From NCBI RefSeq assembly GCF_016714285.1, contig NZ_JADJNN010000017.1:1-64000 (forward strand): a stretch of DNA of 64,000 nt, read 5' to 3'. The notes under the pieces were generated by a model. That model was not told where the DNA came from. It saw nothing but the letters and a program-made list of their open reading frames with translations, and searched no databases. The translations under genes were made by a program, and so were the position numbers. Below, piece by piece: positions 18,587 through 28,082 of the stretch. How positions within the stretch are numbered: the first letter of the stretch is position 1; the number at the start of each line of letters is the position of its first letter. The stretch is from Nannocystis sp. GTDB taxonomy: Bacteria > Myxococcota_A > Polyangia > Nannocystales > Nannocystaceae.

Positions 18587-21265
18587 ATGGATGATCGCCG
18601 TCCGGATCCCGATCGGCTGCTCGCGCGGGTCGTCGCCGACGAGGCGGAGCAGCGGCGCGGCAAGCTCAAGGTGTTCCTCGGCGCCGCTCCTGGCGTCGGC
18701 AAGACCTACGCGATGCTGAACGCCGCCCGCGAGCTCCGCAAGCAGGGCGTGGATATCGTCGTGGGGGTCGTCGAGACCCACGGCCGCAAGGAGACCGAGG
18801 CGCTGCTGGCCGGGCTCGAGGTGCTGCCGCGCCAGCGCATCGAATACCGGGAGCGGGCCCGCGAGGAGATGGACCTCGACGCGCTGCTGCGCCGGCGCCC
18901 GGCGCTCGCGCTCGTCGACGAGCTGGCCCACAGCAACGTGCCGGGGGCGCGCCACGAGCGTCGCTATCAGGACATCGAAGAGTTGCTCGACGCGGGGATC
19001 GACGTCTTCACGACGATCAACGTCCAGCACCTCGAGAGCCTCAACGACGTCGTCGAACAGATCACCCACGTCCGCGTCCGCGAGACCGTCCCTGACGCCT
19101 TTCTCGACCGTCTGCAGGACATCGTGCTCATTGACCTGCCGCCGCGCGAGCTCATCGAGCGCCTGCGCCAGGGCAAGGTGTACATGCAGGAGCGGGCGCA
19201 GGCGGCCCTCGATCGCTTCTTCTCCCCGACCAACCTGGCGGCGCTGCGCGAGCTGGCGATGCAGACCGCGGCGAACCTCGTCGATGCCGATCTCCGTGAC
19301 GACCTCGCGGCGAACAGCGCGGCGGGTGGCGCCAGCTTGCGTCGACGCGTCCTGGTGGCCGTCGACGGGCACGAGTACACCGAGTACTTGATCCGTGTCG
19401 CCCGCCGCTTCGCGGAGCGGCGTCAGGCGCCGTGGACGGTCGTCCATGTCGACACCGGGGACCGCTCGCGCACCGATGGCGACAAGCTGCAGGCGGCGCT
19501 GCAGCTCGCGCAGCGGCTGGGGGGCAGCACGGTGCTCCTGCGCGGGTCCAGCGTCGCTGATGAGCTGCTCAGCTACGCCGGACGTCACGGCGTATCGTCG
19601 ATCATCATCGGGCGCACGCGCGAGCGCCCGCTCGCGCGCGCGTTCAATCGAACGATCACGCAGCAGCTGCTCAATCGGGGCGCACGCTTCGAGCTGACGA
19701 TCGTGAACACGCCGCTCGCCCGCATCGGTTCGCGTCGCCGCCTCGCCGGCGAGCTCCAGTGGCCCGAGCGCCTCCACGAGTACGGGCTGGCCACCGCGGT
19801 CTCGGCGGTCGCGGTCGTCCTCTGCGCCGGTCTCGAGCGGTGGTTGCCGCTGGCGAGCCTGGCCCTGGTGTTCCTCTGCGCCGTGCTCCTCGTGGCCGTC
19901 TCGTCCCGCACCAGCGTCTCCATCTATACCGCCCTGCTGTGCTTCCTGGCCTATAACTTCTTCTTCACCGAGCCGCGCCTCTCGCTGCGTATCACCAGCG
20001 CCGCCGACGTCGTCCCCGTGATGGCGTTCCTCGCCGCCGCGCTGGTATGCGGCCAGCTCGCGGCCCGGCAACACGCGCAGGTCGTGATGCTGCGCGCGGC
20101 CAACGAGCACGCCCGGGTCCTGCTGGCCCTGGGCGAGCGCCTGGCGGGTGCGGTCGACGAGGCCCAGGTGTTCCAGGCCGGCTGCGAGGCGCACGCGACG
20201 GCCCTGGAATGCGCCGTCGTCATGCTCCGCCGTGACAGTGACGATGGCTCGCTGCGCAGGGTCTGTGCCGTCCCGGCCGAGGTCCAGCTCGACGCCCGGG
20301 ACATGGCCACGGCGGACTGGGCCACGGCGAACGCCCGCCCGGCGGGGCGCGACACCGAGACAGTTGCGAGCTCGGTGTGGTGGTTCTTGCCGCTGGTGGT
20401 CAAGGGCGGCTGTCTCGGCGCGGTGGCCCTGCGGTTTTCGTCGGCACGCGGGCGCATCCGTGACGAGCAGCGGCGGCTGGCCGAGGCGATCGTCCAGCAG
20501 ATGGCGCTCGCCGCCGACCGGGCCGCCCTGGCCGCGAACTTGGAGTCGGCGCGGGTCGAGGGGGAGACCGAACAGCTGCGCACGGCCCTGCTCGCGTCCG
20601 TGGCGGATGGCCTCGGCTCCCCGCTCGCGGCGACGGTCGCCGCTGCCGCGAGCCTGGCGAGCAGCGACGCGACGATGAGCGAGGAGACCCGGCGTGGGCT
20701 CGTGGACATCGTTCGTCGCGAGGGTGAGCGCCTCGATCGCTATGTCCAGAATCTGCTGGACATGACGCGCCTCGGCGCCGGACCGATCAAATTGCGGCGG
20801 GACTGGGTCGGGCTCGCGGAGATCCTGGACTCGGCGCTCTCGGGCCTCCGCAAGCTGTTCCCCCGACTCGAGGTGAGCGTCGACATGGAACCCGACCTGC
20901 CACCATTGTTCGTCCACGGGGCGTTGATCGAGCAGGCGCTGTTCAACATCCTCGAGAATGCGGCCAGATTCTCGCCGCCGGGCGCCGCCGTGGCCGTGAC
21001 GGCCCGCCGCGACGGCGGAAGTACGCTCGTCCTCGACATTCAGGATCGGGGTCCGGGGATCGCCGAGGAAGAGCGGCGGCGGCTGTTCGGGAAGGCGCAG
21101 GGCAGGGGCGATGCTTCGCGGAGTACGGGGCTCGGCCTGGCGATCGTGCGTGGCATGATCGGCGCTCACGGTGGCAGGGTCGAGGCGTTCGCAGGGGATG
21201 CTGGCGTCGGTACGACGATCCGCGTGACCCTGCCGCTCGCCGAGCATGAAGCTGCGAAGACCTGA
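18587..21265 (+). CDS. KdpD paralogue without phosphoacceptor histidine
   Basis: 892 residues with the same architecture as KdpD: KdpD domain (FLGAAPGVGKT, VVETHGRKE, LVDELAHSN), USP-like domain, membrane helices near residues 400-490, GAF-like region and a C-terminal ATPase domain with NILENAARFSPPG, DRGPGI and GLGLAIV. At the H-box position the first KdpD has SVSHDLRTP; this protein has SVADGLGSP, so the His is Asp (residue 674) and the flanking Arg and Thr are also lost. It cannot be a normal autokinase. No response regulator follows it. The KdpE box upstream suggests it is induced by KdpE and tunes the first KdpD or KdpE (inference). Confidence 0.85.
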   Translation: MDDRRPDPDRLLARVVADEAEQRRGKLKVFLGAAPGVGKTYAMLNAARELRKQGVDIVVGVVETHGRKETEALLAGLEVLPRQRIEYRERAREEMDLDALLRRRPALALVDELAHSNVPGARHERRYQDIEELLDAGIDVFTTINVQHLESLNDVVEQITHVRVRETVPDAFLDRLQDIVLIDLPPRELIERLRQGKVYMQERAQAALDRFFSPTNLAALRELAMQTAANLVDADLRDDLAANSAAGGASLRRRVLVAVDGHEYTEYLIRVARRFAERRQAPWTVVHVDTGDRSRTDGDKLQAALQLAQRLGGSTVLLRGSSVADELLSYAGRHGVSSIIIGRTRERPLARAFNRTITQQLLNRGARFELTIVNTPLARIGSRRRLAGELQWPERLHEYGLATAVSAVAVVLCAGLERWLPLASLALVFLCAVLLVAVSSRTSVSIYTALLCFLAYNFFFTEPRLSLRITSAADVVPVMAFLAAALVCGQLAARQHAQVVMLRAANEHARVLLALGERLAGAVDEAQVFQAGCEAHATALECAVVMLRRDSDDGSLRRVCAVPAEVQLDARDMATADWATANARPAGRDTETVASSVWWFLPLVVKGGCLGAVALRFSSARGRIRDEQRRLAEAIVQQMALAADRAALAANLESARVEGETEQLRTALLASVADGLGSPLAATVAAAASLASSDATMSEETRRGLVDIVRREGERLDRYVQNLLDMTRLGAGPIKLRRDWVGLAEILDSALSGLRKLFPRLEVSVDMEPDLPPLFVHGALIEQALFNILENAARFSPPGAAVAVTARRDGGSTLVLDIQDRGPGIAEEERRRLFGKAQGRGDASRSTGLGLAIVRGMIGAHGGRVEAFAGDAGVGTTIRVTLPLAEHEAAKT

Positions 21266-21380
21266 GCGGCATAAGATCCTGGGCAGCGAGTTCGCCGGCG
21301 TGGTCGCGGCCGTTGGCGAGGCCACGCGCTACGTCGAGACCGGGGAGAAGACGGGCAATGTGGTGATCACGGTGGTCTGA
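21246..21380 (+). pseudogene. remnant of a zinc-type alcohol dehydrogenase / quinone reductase
   Basis: A 44-codon ORF overlapping the end of the kdpD paralogue. Its start, RRPERHKILGSEFAGVVAAVG, matches the N-terminal GSEFAGxVxxVG of medium-chain dehydrogenases. Its end, TRYVETGEKTGNVVITVV, matches their usual C-terminus. About 240 internal residues are missing, so an in-frame deletion left only both ends. It is unlikely to be functional. Confidence 0.6.
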
Positions 21381-21389
21381 CCGGTCACG

Positions 21390-24300
21390 TTGCGCGTCGG
21401 ACGCCGAGTCATTTCGCGCACTTCACCCCGAGCGCGCCCCGAGTTCGTCGAAGTGGGCGACGCGGTCGCGGGCGGCCCCGTTGCTTCGCGGGCCCAGATC
21501 TATGATCCTCGCGATCGCGTGCGGGATGACAGCGAAGCGCGGGATGACTCGGTGACGCGCGTCGACAGCGGGCTCAACGGCCCGTCGTCCCCGGCCAGGA
21601 CCGACGAGCCGGCGGCCGGCCCAGGGGAGTTGTTCTCCGTGCTGCTGCGCGCCCGCCTCGGCAGCGGCGCGCAGACCCGGCTCGGACGCTACGTCCTGCT
21701 CCGGATCCTCGGCGAGGGCGGCATGGGCGTCGTCTTCTCGGCGTACGACGAGGAGCTCGATCGCCGGGTCGCGATCAAGGTGCTGAGTGTACCGGCCACT
21801 GGCGGCACCACCGGTCGCGCTCGCATCCGGCGCGAGGCCCAGGCGCTGGCCAAGCTGTCGCACCCAAACATCGTCCAGATCTACGAGGTCGGCGAGGAGG
21901 CCGGCCAGATCTATCTGGTGATGGAGCTGATCGACGGCGATAACCTCCGGGTCTGGCAGCAGGCGGCGTCGCGGAGCTGGCGCGAGATCCTCGCCCGCTG
22001 GACCGAGGCCGGCCGGGGCCTCGCGGCCGCCCACAAGGCCGGCCTCATCCACCGCGACCTCAAGCCCGACAACGCGATCCTGGGCCGCGACGGGCGCGTG
22101 CGGGTCGTCGATTTCGGCCTCGCTCGCAGCGGCGATCTGGCCGAGCTCACGCCGAGCGCCGGCGAGGCCCACCGCGAAGGGACGACCCTCACTGTCGCCG
22201 GTACCATGCTCGGGACGCCAGCCTACATGGCGCCCGAGCAGCACCTCCGCCTGCAGGTCGACCACCGCGCCGATATCTTCGCCTTCTGCGTGGCGCTGCA
22301 CGAGGGCCTGTATGGCGAGCGCCCATTCGTCGGGCAGGGCACGATGCTGGCGGTCGCCGTCGCCAGCGGCCACGTGCGCGAGCCCCCGCGCGGCTCGAAG
22401 GTTCCGCAGTGGCTCCGCCGGGTGGTCCGCCGCGGCCTGCGAGCGGACCTCGCTGAGCGCTGGCAGGACATGGACACGCTGCTCGCGGCCCTCGCCGACG
22501 ACCCGGTCGTGCGCTGGCGGCGGATCGCGGGGATCAGCGCGCTGGTCGTCGGCGCGGCCGCAGTCGGCAACCTCATGGGCGTCGATGTCCGCGAGGAGCC
22601 CCCCGCGTGCAGCGAGGCCGGCGCGGCGATCACCGCGGTGTGGAACGACGAGCGGGCGCGGACGATCGGCGCGGCCCTCGCGACCACGGGCCTGCCGCAC
22701 GCCGCCGCCACCTGGGCCCGTGCGCGCGCCACGATCGACGCGCAGGCCGAACAGTGGCAGGCCGCGAGCGTCGCCGCCTGCGAGGACACGCATGTCCACC
22801 AGCGGCAGTCCGCGGCGCTGCTCGCAGGTCGTCTCGCGTGCCTGCACGAGCGTGAGCGCGAGCTCGCGGCGCTGCTCACCTCGCTGCCGGCTGGCGGTGC
22901 CGCGGCCGTTGACCACGTGATCGAGGCGAGCGCCAGCCTGACGCCGATCGCCCGGTGCAGCGCCGAGGCTGTGCTGCGCGATCGGGTCGAGCCGCCCGGT
23001 GACCCCGCCCTCGCGGCCGTGGTCGAGGAAGTGCGCGACGAGCTCGCCCGCATCGAGGCCACCAGCGACGCCGGGCGGCCGGGCGAGGTGATCGCGGCCG
23101 CGGACGCGGTGACCGCCCGCGCCGGGACGCTCGGATACCTGCCGATCGAGGCGGAGGCCCAGCTGCGGCGCGGCCTCCTGCACGAGCTGAGCGCCGACAA
23201 CAAGGTCGCCGAGGCGGCCCTGACGGCGGCCTGGTGGGCGGCCCTGGCGAGCGACCACGACGAGGTCGCGCTGCGGGCCGCGGGCTATCTCTCGCGGGTG
23301 ATCGGCGCGCAGACCGAGCGTCACGCGGAGGCGATGGTGTGGGTCCAGAATGCTCACGCCGTCGCCCGCCGCCGCGGCCTGTCGCCGCGCGACGAGCTGG
23401 TCCGCCTGCGCAACCTCGGCTTCCTCGACGAGAGCGCCGGGCGCTACGCCGAGGCCAGCGCCCACCTCGCGGAGGCCCTGAGCATCGCGGAGGCCGAGTA
23501 CGGGCCGCGATCGGCCGATGTGGGCAGCGTATGCGAGTCGCTGGGGCTCGTGCAGCGCCTGACTGGCGACTACCCGGCGGCCCTCACTCATGTCGACCGC
23601 GCCCTGGCGATCATGCGTGAGACCCACGGCGAGGAGCACCCCAAGCTCGCGTCGATCCTGCAGATCAAGGCGATGATCCTGTCCGAGATCGGCGCCCGGG
23701 ACGACGCCGACGCGGCCACGCGCGAGGCGATCCGTCTGACCGAGCGGGCCTACGGCGGCGATAGCCCGCGCCTCGCCTTCATGCTCAACGACCTCGCCGT
23801 GACCACCTGTGAGCGCGGGGAGGTCCCCGAGGCCGAGGTGATGTACCGGCGGGCGCTGGCCCTGCGGATCGCCTCGCTCGGGCGTGAGCATATGCTGGTG
23901 ACCACGTTGTTGTATAACCTCGGCATGTGCCTCGCAGGCGAGGCGACGCGTCGCGACGAGGCCCGCGCGCTCTACGAGGAGACCCTGGCGATCCGCGAGC
24001 GTCTGGTCGGTGCGGAGCACCCGAAGGTCGCCTTCCCGCTGCTCGGCCTCGGCGATCTGGCCGTCGACGAGGGGCGCCTCGACGAGGCCGAGCGGCTGTA
24101 CCAGCGCGTCCTCCAGATCCGCGAGAAGAGCCTCGGCCCCGAGCACGCGCGGCTGTCCTTCCCGCTCGCCGGGCTCGCCAGGGTGGCCCTCGCTCGCGAC
24201 CGTCCGCGGGACGCTGCGCCGCTGGCCGAGCGGGCGCTACGGCTGCGCCAGAAGGCGACGAGCCAGGCCCGCGAGCTCGCGGAGGACCGCTTCCTCGCGG

Positions 24301-24449
24301 CCCGCGCGATCGTCCACGAGCCAGACCAGGCCGCGCGCGCGCGGACCCTCGCCATCCAGGCCCGCGAGGGCTTCGCCGCCGCCGGCGCGGTCAAGGTCAA
24401 GGAATTGTCGGAGGTCGACGCCTGGCTGGCGAAGCACGCTGCGCCCTGA
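21390..24449 (+). CDS. Ser/Thr protein kinase with C-terminal TPR repeats
   Basis: Pkn-type kinase: glycine loop LGEGGMGVVFSAYD, VAIKVL lysine, HRDLKPDN catalytic loop, DFGLARS, and GTPAYMAPEQ. After the kinase comes one hydrophobic segment (IAGISALVVGAAAVGNL) and then a long helical region with tetratricopeptide repeats of the kinesin-light-chain style (NDLAVTTCERGEVPEAEVMYRRALALR and relatives) to the end. It is probably membrane-anchored with the kinase in the cytoplasm. The frame is open from TTG 21390, but the first 60 residues look non-conserved; GTG 21552 is a likely alternative start (965 aa). It converges on mnmE with 6 bp between stops. Confidence 0.88.
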   Translation: MRVGRRVISRTSPRARPEFVEVGDAVAGGPVASRAQIYDPRDRVRDDSEARDDSVTRVDSGLNGPSSPARTDEPAAGPGELFSVLLRARLGSGAQTRLGRYVLLRILGEGGMGVVFSAYDEELDRRVAIKVLSVPATGGTTGRARIRREAQALAKLSHPNIVQIYEVGEEAGQIYLVMELIDGDNLRVWQQAASRSWREILARWTEAGRGLAAAHKAGLIHRDLKPDNAILGRDGRVRVVDFGLARSGDLAELTPSAGEAHREGTTLTVAGTMLGTPAYMAPEQHLRLQVDHRADIFAFCVALHEGLYGERPFVGQGTMLAVAVASGHVREPPRGSKVPQWLRRVVRRGLRADLAERWQDMDTLLAALADDPVVRWRRIAGISALVVGAAAVGNLMGVDVREEPPACSEAGAAITAVWNDERARTIGAALATTGLPHAAATWARARATIDAQAEQWQAASVAACEDTHVHQRQSAALLAGRLACLHERERELAALLTSLPAGGAAAVDHVIEASASLTPIARCSAEAVLRDRVEPPGDPALAAVVEEVRDELARIEATSDAGRPGEVIAAADAVTARAGTLGYLPIEAEAQLRRGLLHELSADNKVAEAALTAAWWAALASDHDEVALRAAGYLSRVIGAQTERHAEAMVWVQNAHAVARRRGLSPRDELVRLRNLGFLDESAGRYAEASAHLAEALSIAEAEYGPRSADVGSVCESLGLVQRLTGDYPAALTHVDRALAIMRETHGEEHPKLASILQIKAMILSEIGARDDADAATREAIRLTERAYGGDSPRLAFMLNDLAVTTCERGEVPEAEVMYRRALALRIASLGREHMLVTTLLYNLGMCLAGEATRRDEARALYEETLAIRERLVGAEHPKVAFPLLGLGDLAVDEGRLDEAERLYQRVLQIREKSLGPEHARLSFPLAGLARVALARDRPRDAAPLAERALRLRQKATSQARELAEDRFLAARAIVHEPDQAARARTLAIQAREGFAAAGAVKVKELSEVDAWLAKHAAP

Positions 24450-24455
24450 TCGCCG

Positions 24456-25781
24456 CTACTTGCCGATGCAGAAGCGCGAGAAGATCGCGTCGAGCATCGT
24501 GGCGCCGATCGGGCCGAGGCCGGTGTGACCGGTGATCTCGCCGACGCGTTGTTGGGCCTGAGCCAGGGCGAATGCCACCAGTTCGAGGCCGGCGCTGGCC
24601 TGCAATTGCTCGCGGGCCTCGGCGAGGGCGAGTTTCGCCTCGTGGGCCCGGTCGCGGTGGCGGGCGAGGCCGATCCAGCCCTCGCCGGGCTCGCCGAGGG
24701 CGCCGGAGATCGCGGCGCGCAGGGGTTCGAGGGTGGCGGGGTCGATCGCAGATACGCCGAGCCAGGTCGGTCGCTGGCGGCCGAGGTCGGCCTTGTTCTC
24801 GACGGCGATCGTCGGGACCTCCGTGTCGGCGATCGCCTCGCGCTCGCGCTGCCAGTCCGGGCGCGTCGGCTGGTCCGAGCCCTCGATCCACAGGACCAGG
24901 TCGGCGCCGGCGAGCTGTTCGCGGCCGAGCTCGACGCCGGCGCGCTCGAGGATATCGTCGCTGGGTCGCAGGCCGGCGGTGTCGACGACCGTCAGCTCGC
25001 GGCCCGCGATCGTCAGCTCGGCCTCGACGAAGTCTCGCGTGGTGCCGGGTTGCGCGGAGACCAGGGCCCGGCGGCGGCCGAGCAGGGCGTTGAACAGCGC
25101 GCTCTTGCCGGCGTTGGGCGGGCCGGCCAGGACCACGCGGGGCTTCGCGCGCGCGCGTCGGCCGGCCTCGTAGCGCGCGAGCCAGCGCTCGAGCTCGGCC
25201 TGGAGGTGCTGGCATTCGTCGGCCCAGCGCAGCTCGTCGGCGGCGGCGACGTCCTCGGGGAAATCGAGGTTGGCCTCGACCTCGATGCGGAGCTGCTCGA
25301 GCGCGGCCCGGACGACCTCGACTTCGCGGCCGAGCTCGCCGGCGACCAGGCGTTTGGCTTGCGCGAGCGCGGCCTGGGTGCGCGCGCCGATCAGCGCGGC
25401 GATACCCTCGACCTGATCGAGGCTGAGTCGGCCGTGCTCGAAGGCGCGGCGCGAGAAGTCGCCGGGTCCGGCCGCGCTGGCCCCGGCGGCGAGCATCAAC
25501 TCGAGCACGCTGGCGACGTTGCAGGCGCCGGCGTGGATGTGCAGCTCGACCACGTCCTCGCCGGTGAACGAGCGCGGGCCGGGCATCCACGCGACCAGGA
25601 TCGCCTCGCCTGCGAGATTGCGCAGGCCGAGCACGCGGGGCGCGGGCAGGGCTCCGACCTGTGCCTCGGCGATCGCTCGCGCACGCGGGCCGCTGAGGCG
25701 AACGATCGCCACCCCGCCGTCGGGGCTGCCGGTGGCGATCCCGACGAGGGTGTCCGAGGCGACCACGCCGGTCCCGACCAT
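24456..25781 (-). CDS. mnmE: tRNA modification GTPase MnmE
   Basis: 441 residues from ATG 25781; a TTG six codons upstream is less likely. With MnmG it makes the 5-carboxymethylaminomethyl group on wobble uridine 34. Visible: N-terminal folate-binding domain (SGVAIVRLSG-like GGVAIVRLSG, SFTGEDVVELHIHAG), G1 AGPPNAGKSALFNALLG, G2/G3 region GTTRDFVEAELT and DTAGLR, G4 VENKADLG, and the C-terminal FCIGK with the catalytic Cys. The neighbour is mnmA, which modifies the same base. Confidence 0.95.
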   Translation of the reverse strand: MVGTGVVASDTLVGIATGSPDGGVAIVRLSGPRARAIAEAQVGALPAPRVLGLRNLAGEAILVAWMPGPRSFTGEDVVELHIHAGACNVASVLELMLAAGASAAGPGDFSRRAFEHGRLSLDQVEGIAALIGARTQAALAQAKRLVAGELGREVEVVRAALEQLRIEVEANLDFPEDVAAADELRWADECQHLQAELERWLARYEAGRRARAKPRVVLAGPPNAGKSALFNALLGRRRALVSAQPGTTRDFVEAELTIAGRELTVVDTAGLRPSDDILERAGVELGREQLAGADLVLWIEGSDQPTRPDWQREREAIADTEVPTIAVENKADLGRQRPTWLGVSAIDPATLEPLRAAISGALGEPGEGWIGLARHRDRAHEAKLALAEAREQLQASAGLELVAFALAQAQQRVGEITGHTGLGPIGATMLDAIFSRFCIGK

Positions 25782-25867
25782 GCCCGGGTGTATAGCCAAT
25801 CTCGGCAGGGCACGGTGAGCCGGGTGATCGTATTTACATCGTGCTCATACGCACGCGAATCGCGGAT

Positions 25868-25984
25868 GTCCGTGGAATTCAGCGAGTGACCAGGGCCAGG
25901 CCGGGTTCGTGGTAACTCGGGTGTCCGTGGGATTCAGCGAGCGACCAGGGGTGGCAGGGCCAGGCCGCGTTCGTGGTAGCTCGG
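25868..25984. repeat. partial tandem duplication of the mnmA 3' end
   Basis: About 53 bp at 25868-25920 repeat 25923-25984, with a few substitutions and a short deletion. The right copy is the true end of mnmA, and the left copy reads an mnmA-like tail on the minus strand (SYHEPGLALVTR then stop). It explains the gap between mnmA and mnmE. Confidence 0.75.
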
Positions 25985-27064
25985 CCCGGGCTGCTCGACG
26001 ATCGCGCCGCCCAGGCACACGTCGTCGGCGTAGAACACCACCGATTGGCGGCGGGCCACGGCGCGCTGGGGGAGGTCGAAGCGGACCTGCAGCTGGCCGT
26101 CGCCGAGCTCGGTCACCGCGCAGTCCTGGTCGCTCTGGCGATATCGCAGCTTCATCTTGCAGCGAAAGCTGCCCGGCTGCGGCGGCGCGCCGCTGACCCA
26201 GCTGACCTCGCTGGCGATCAGCTCGTCGCAATAGAGCGCAGGGTGTCGCTCACCGCGCTCGACGTAAACGACCTGCCTGGACATATCCTTGCCGACCACG
26301 AACCACGGCTCTCCGGCGCCGCCCAGGCCGAGGCCCTTGCGCTGGCCGATCGTGTAGTACGCCGCGCCCTGGTGCTGGCCCACGGGTACGCCCGCGAGGG
26401 TCTGGAACTCGCCCGGCTGGGCCGCGATGTAGCGGCCGAGGAACTCCGGGAAGTCGCGCTCGCCGATGAAGCAGACGCCGGTGCTGTCCTTCTTGGCGTG
26501 GGTGGCGATTCCGTGGCGCTCGGCGATGGCCCGCACCTCACGCTTGGGCAGGTCGCCGATCGGGAACAGGACCTGGCGGAGGGTCGCTTTTCCGATTGTA
26601 TAGAGAAAGTAGGTCTGGTCCTTGGCGGCGTCGACGGCCTTGATCAGTCGGTGTTCGCCCGCCCGCAGCTCATTGCGGCAGTAGTGGCCGGTCGCCAGGT
26701 AGTCGGCTCCGAGCTTCATCGCCAGGTCGAAGAACACGGCGAATTTGATCTCCCGATTGCACAGGATGTCGGGGTTCGGCGTATGGCCGGCCTTGTAGTC
26801 GGCGATGAACTCGACGAACACGCGGTCCCAGTACTCCTGGACGAAGTTCACGGCGTAGTAGGCGATCCCGATCTGCTCGCAGACTCGGGCCACATCGGCG
26901 TAGTCGGCCGCCGCGCTGCACACCCCGCTGTCGTCCTGCTCCTCCCAGTTCTTCATAAACAGGCCGATCACCCGGTAGCCCTGCTGGTGGAGCAGGAGCG
27001 CCGCGACGGAGGAGTCGACGCCGCCGGACATCCCGACCACGACGGTCTGCTGCTGCGGGGCCAT
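25934..27064 (-). CDS. mnmA: tRNA-specific 2-thiouridylase MnmA
   Basis: 376 residues. MnmA thiolates C2 of wobble uridine 34 in tRNA Glu, Gln and Lys, using ATP and relayed sulfur. Visible: PP-loop VVVGMSGGVDSSVAALLL, FMKNWEE, tRNA-binding GHTPNPDILCNREIKF, first catalytic Cys in NPDILCN, KDQTYFLYT, second Cys in STGVCFIGERDF, and GQRKGLGLGG. Length is normal. It is transcribed the same way as mnmE. A fragment of its 3' end is duplicated downstream. Confidence 0.96.
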   Translation of the reverse strand: MAPQQQTVVVGMSGGVDSSVAALLLHQQGYRVIGLFMKNWEEQDDSGVCSAAADYADVARVCEQIGIAYYAVNFVQEYWDRVFVEFIADYKAGHTPNPDILCNREIKFAVFFDLAMKLGADYLATGHYCRNELRAGEHRLIKAVDAAKDQTYFLYTIGKATLRQVLFPIGDLPKREVRAIAERHGIATHAKKDSTGVCFIGERDFPEFLGRYIAAQPGEFQTLAGVPVGQHQGAAYYTIGQRKGLGLGGAGEPWFVVGKDMSRQVVYVERGERHPALYCDELIASEVSWVSGAPPQPGSFRCKMKLRYRQSDQDCAVTELGDGQLQVRFDLPQRAVARRQSVVFYADDVCLGGAIVEQPGPSYHERGLALPPLVAR

Positions 27065-27117
27065 GCGCGGGCGATCGTCGGGTGCCCGGGCGCATACGTC
27101 AAGCCGCGCGTGGGCCT

Positions 27118-28002
27118 TCAGTCGCAGGATGAGACGTTGATCGCGGCGCTGGCGCCCTCGCCGAGGGTGGCGAATTCATCGCCTGCGCCGAGCCAGGTGA
27201 CGGCCTCGCCGAGCATCTCGTCGGCGACGGGCAGCTTGCATGGTTCGCCGGCCAGCGCCTCGGCGGCGGTCTGTTCCGGCTGCATGGGATAGTAGAACAG
27301 GCTCGAGTGGCTGCGCATGAGGATCGCCGTGCCGTCCGGGTGGATCGATCCGCCGGTGAAGCGATTGTCGCCCTTCGGCGGCTGGACCTCGCCGACCTGG
27401 GTGGCCATGAGGGTCTTGCCGGTGGTCAACTCGCGCGGCAGGGCGAAGATCTGGGCCGGGCCGTCCTCGACCTTGGTCACGATCGTGACCTCGCCGGTGA
27501 CGGGGTGGACCAGCAGCACCTCGGCGTCGTGGGCTCCATCGCTGTAGGTGAAGACCAGGCGGTCGGCGGCGATCGACTGCTCACCGGCGACGATGGCGGT
27601 TGGTTCGCTCATGCGATACAGCGTGTAGGCCAGGCGCTCCAGCGCGTTGTCGCCGATGTCGGCGATATACAGGCAGCTGCCGGCGGGGCAGGGGCCGCGG
27701 TCCATATCCTCCCAGTCGATGTTCTGGGCGCCGGTCACCTTGAAGGTCCCGAGGTCGGCGCCGGTGCGCGAGACGGCGAAGAAGCGCGAGGAGTCGCCGG
27801 AGTCGTTGTGGGCGAACAGGACGTCGGGGAGCAGCGAGCTGGCGGTGATGCCGGAGGTCTCGACGAGCTCGGGGTTGGCGAGCGTGCCCTGACGCGTCGG
27901 CTCGCCGCACTTCGGGCAGGTCTCGGCGCCGCCGCAGGTCACGGCGAGGGTCGCGGCGAGCAGGCATGGCGCGAGGTGACGGGGTGCGAGCAGCGTGGGC
28001 AT
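27118..28002 (-). CDS. secreted or lipoprotein, beta-propeller-like, unknown function
   Basis: 294 residues. The N-terminus is a signal peptide ending LAVTCGG, a plausible lipobox. The mature part starts with a Cys pair (CPKCGEP) and runs through regularly spaced strand motifs (LFAHNDSGDSSRFFAVSRTG, SCLYIADIGDN, RLVFTYSDGAHDAEVLLVHP, GGSIHPDGTAILMRS), as in beta-propeller or esterase-like phytase folds; the fold is inferred. Spacing to the next gene downstream is 53 bp and no operon partner is clear. Confidence 0.65.
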   Translation of the reverse strand: MPTLLAPRHLAPCLLAATLAVTCGGAETCPKCGEPTRQGTLANPELVETSGITASSLLPDVLFAHNDSGDSSRFFAVSRTGADLGTFKVTGAQNIDWEDMDRGPCPAGSCLYIADIGDNALERLAYTLYRMSEPTAIVAGEQSIAADRLVFTYSDGAHDAEVLLVHPVTGEVTIVTKVEDGPAQIFALPRELTTGKTLMATQVGEVQPPKGDNRFTGGSIHPDGTAILMRSHSSLFYYPMQPEQTAAEALAGEPCKLPVADEMLGEAVTWLGAGDEFATLGEGASAAINVSSCD

Positions 28003-28082
28003 GGATCCTCAGGCCGCGAGCATACGCGCCAGGCTCGCGGTGAGGAATCGTGGCGAGGTCGGCCCGCGGCGCGCAGCGCGGG

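Noticed and set aside
18251..21325. Long minus-strand open frame (1024 codons) opposite the second kdpD
   Set aside because: Antisense shadow of a clear KdpD coding frame; low-complexity composition.
21423..24146. Long minus-strand open frame opposite the kinase-TPR gene
   Set aside because: Antisense to conserved kinase motifs; no recognisable family.
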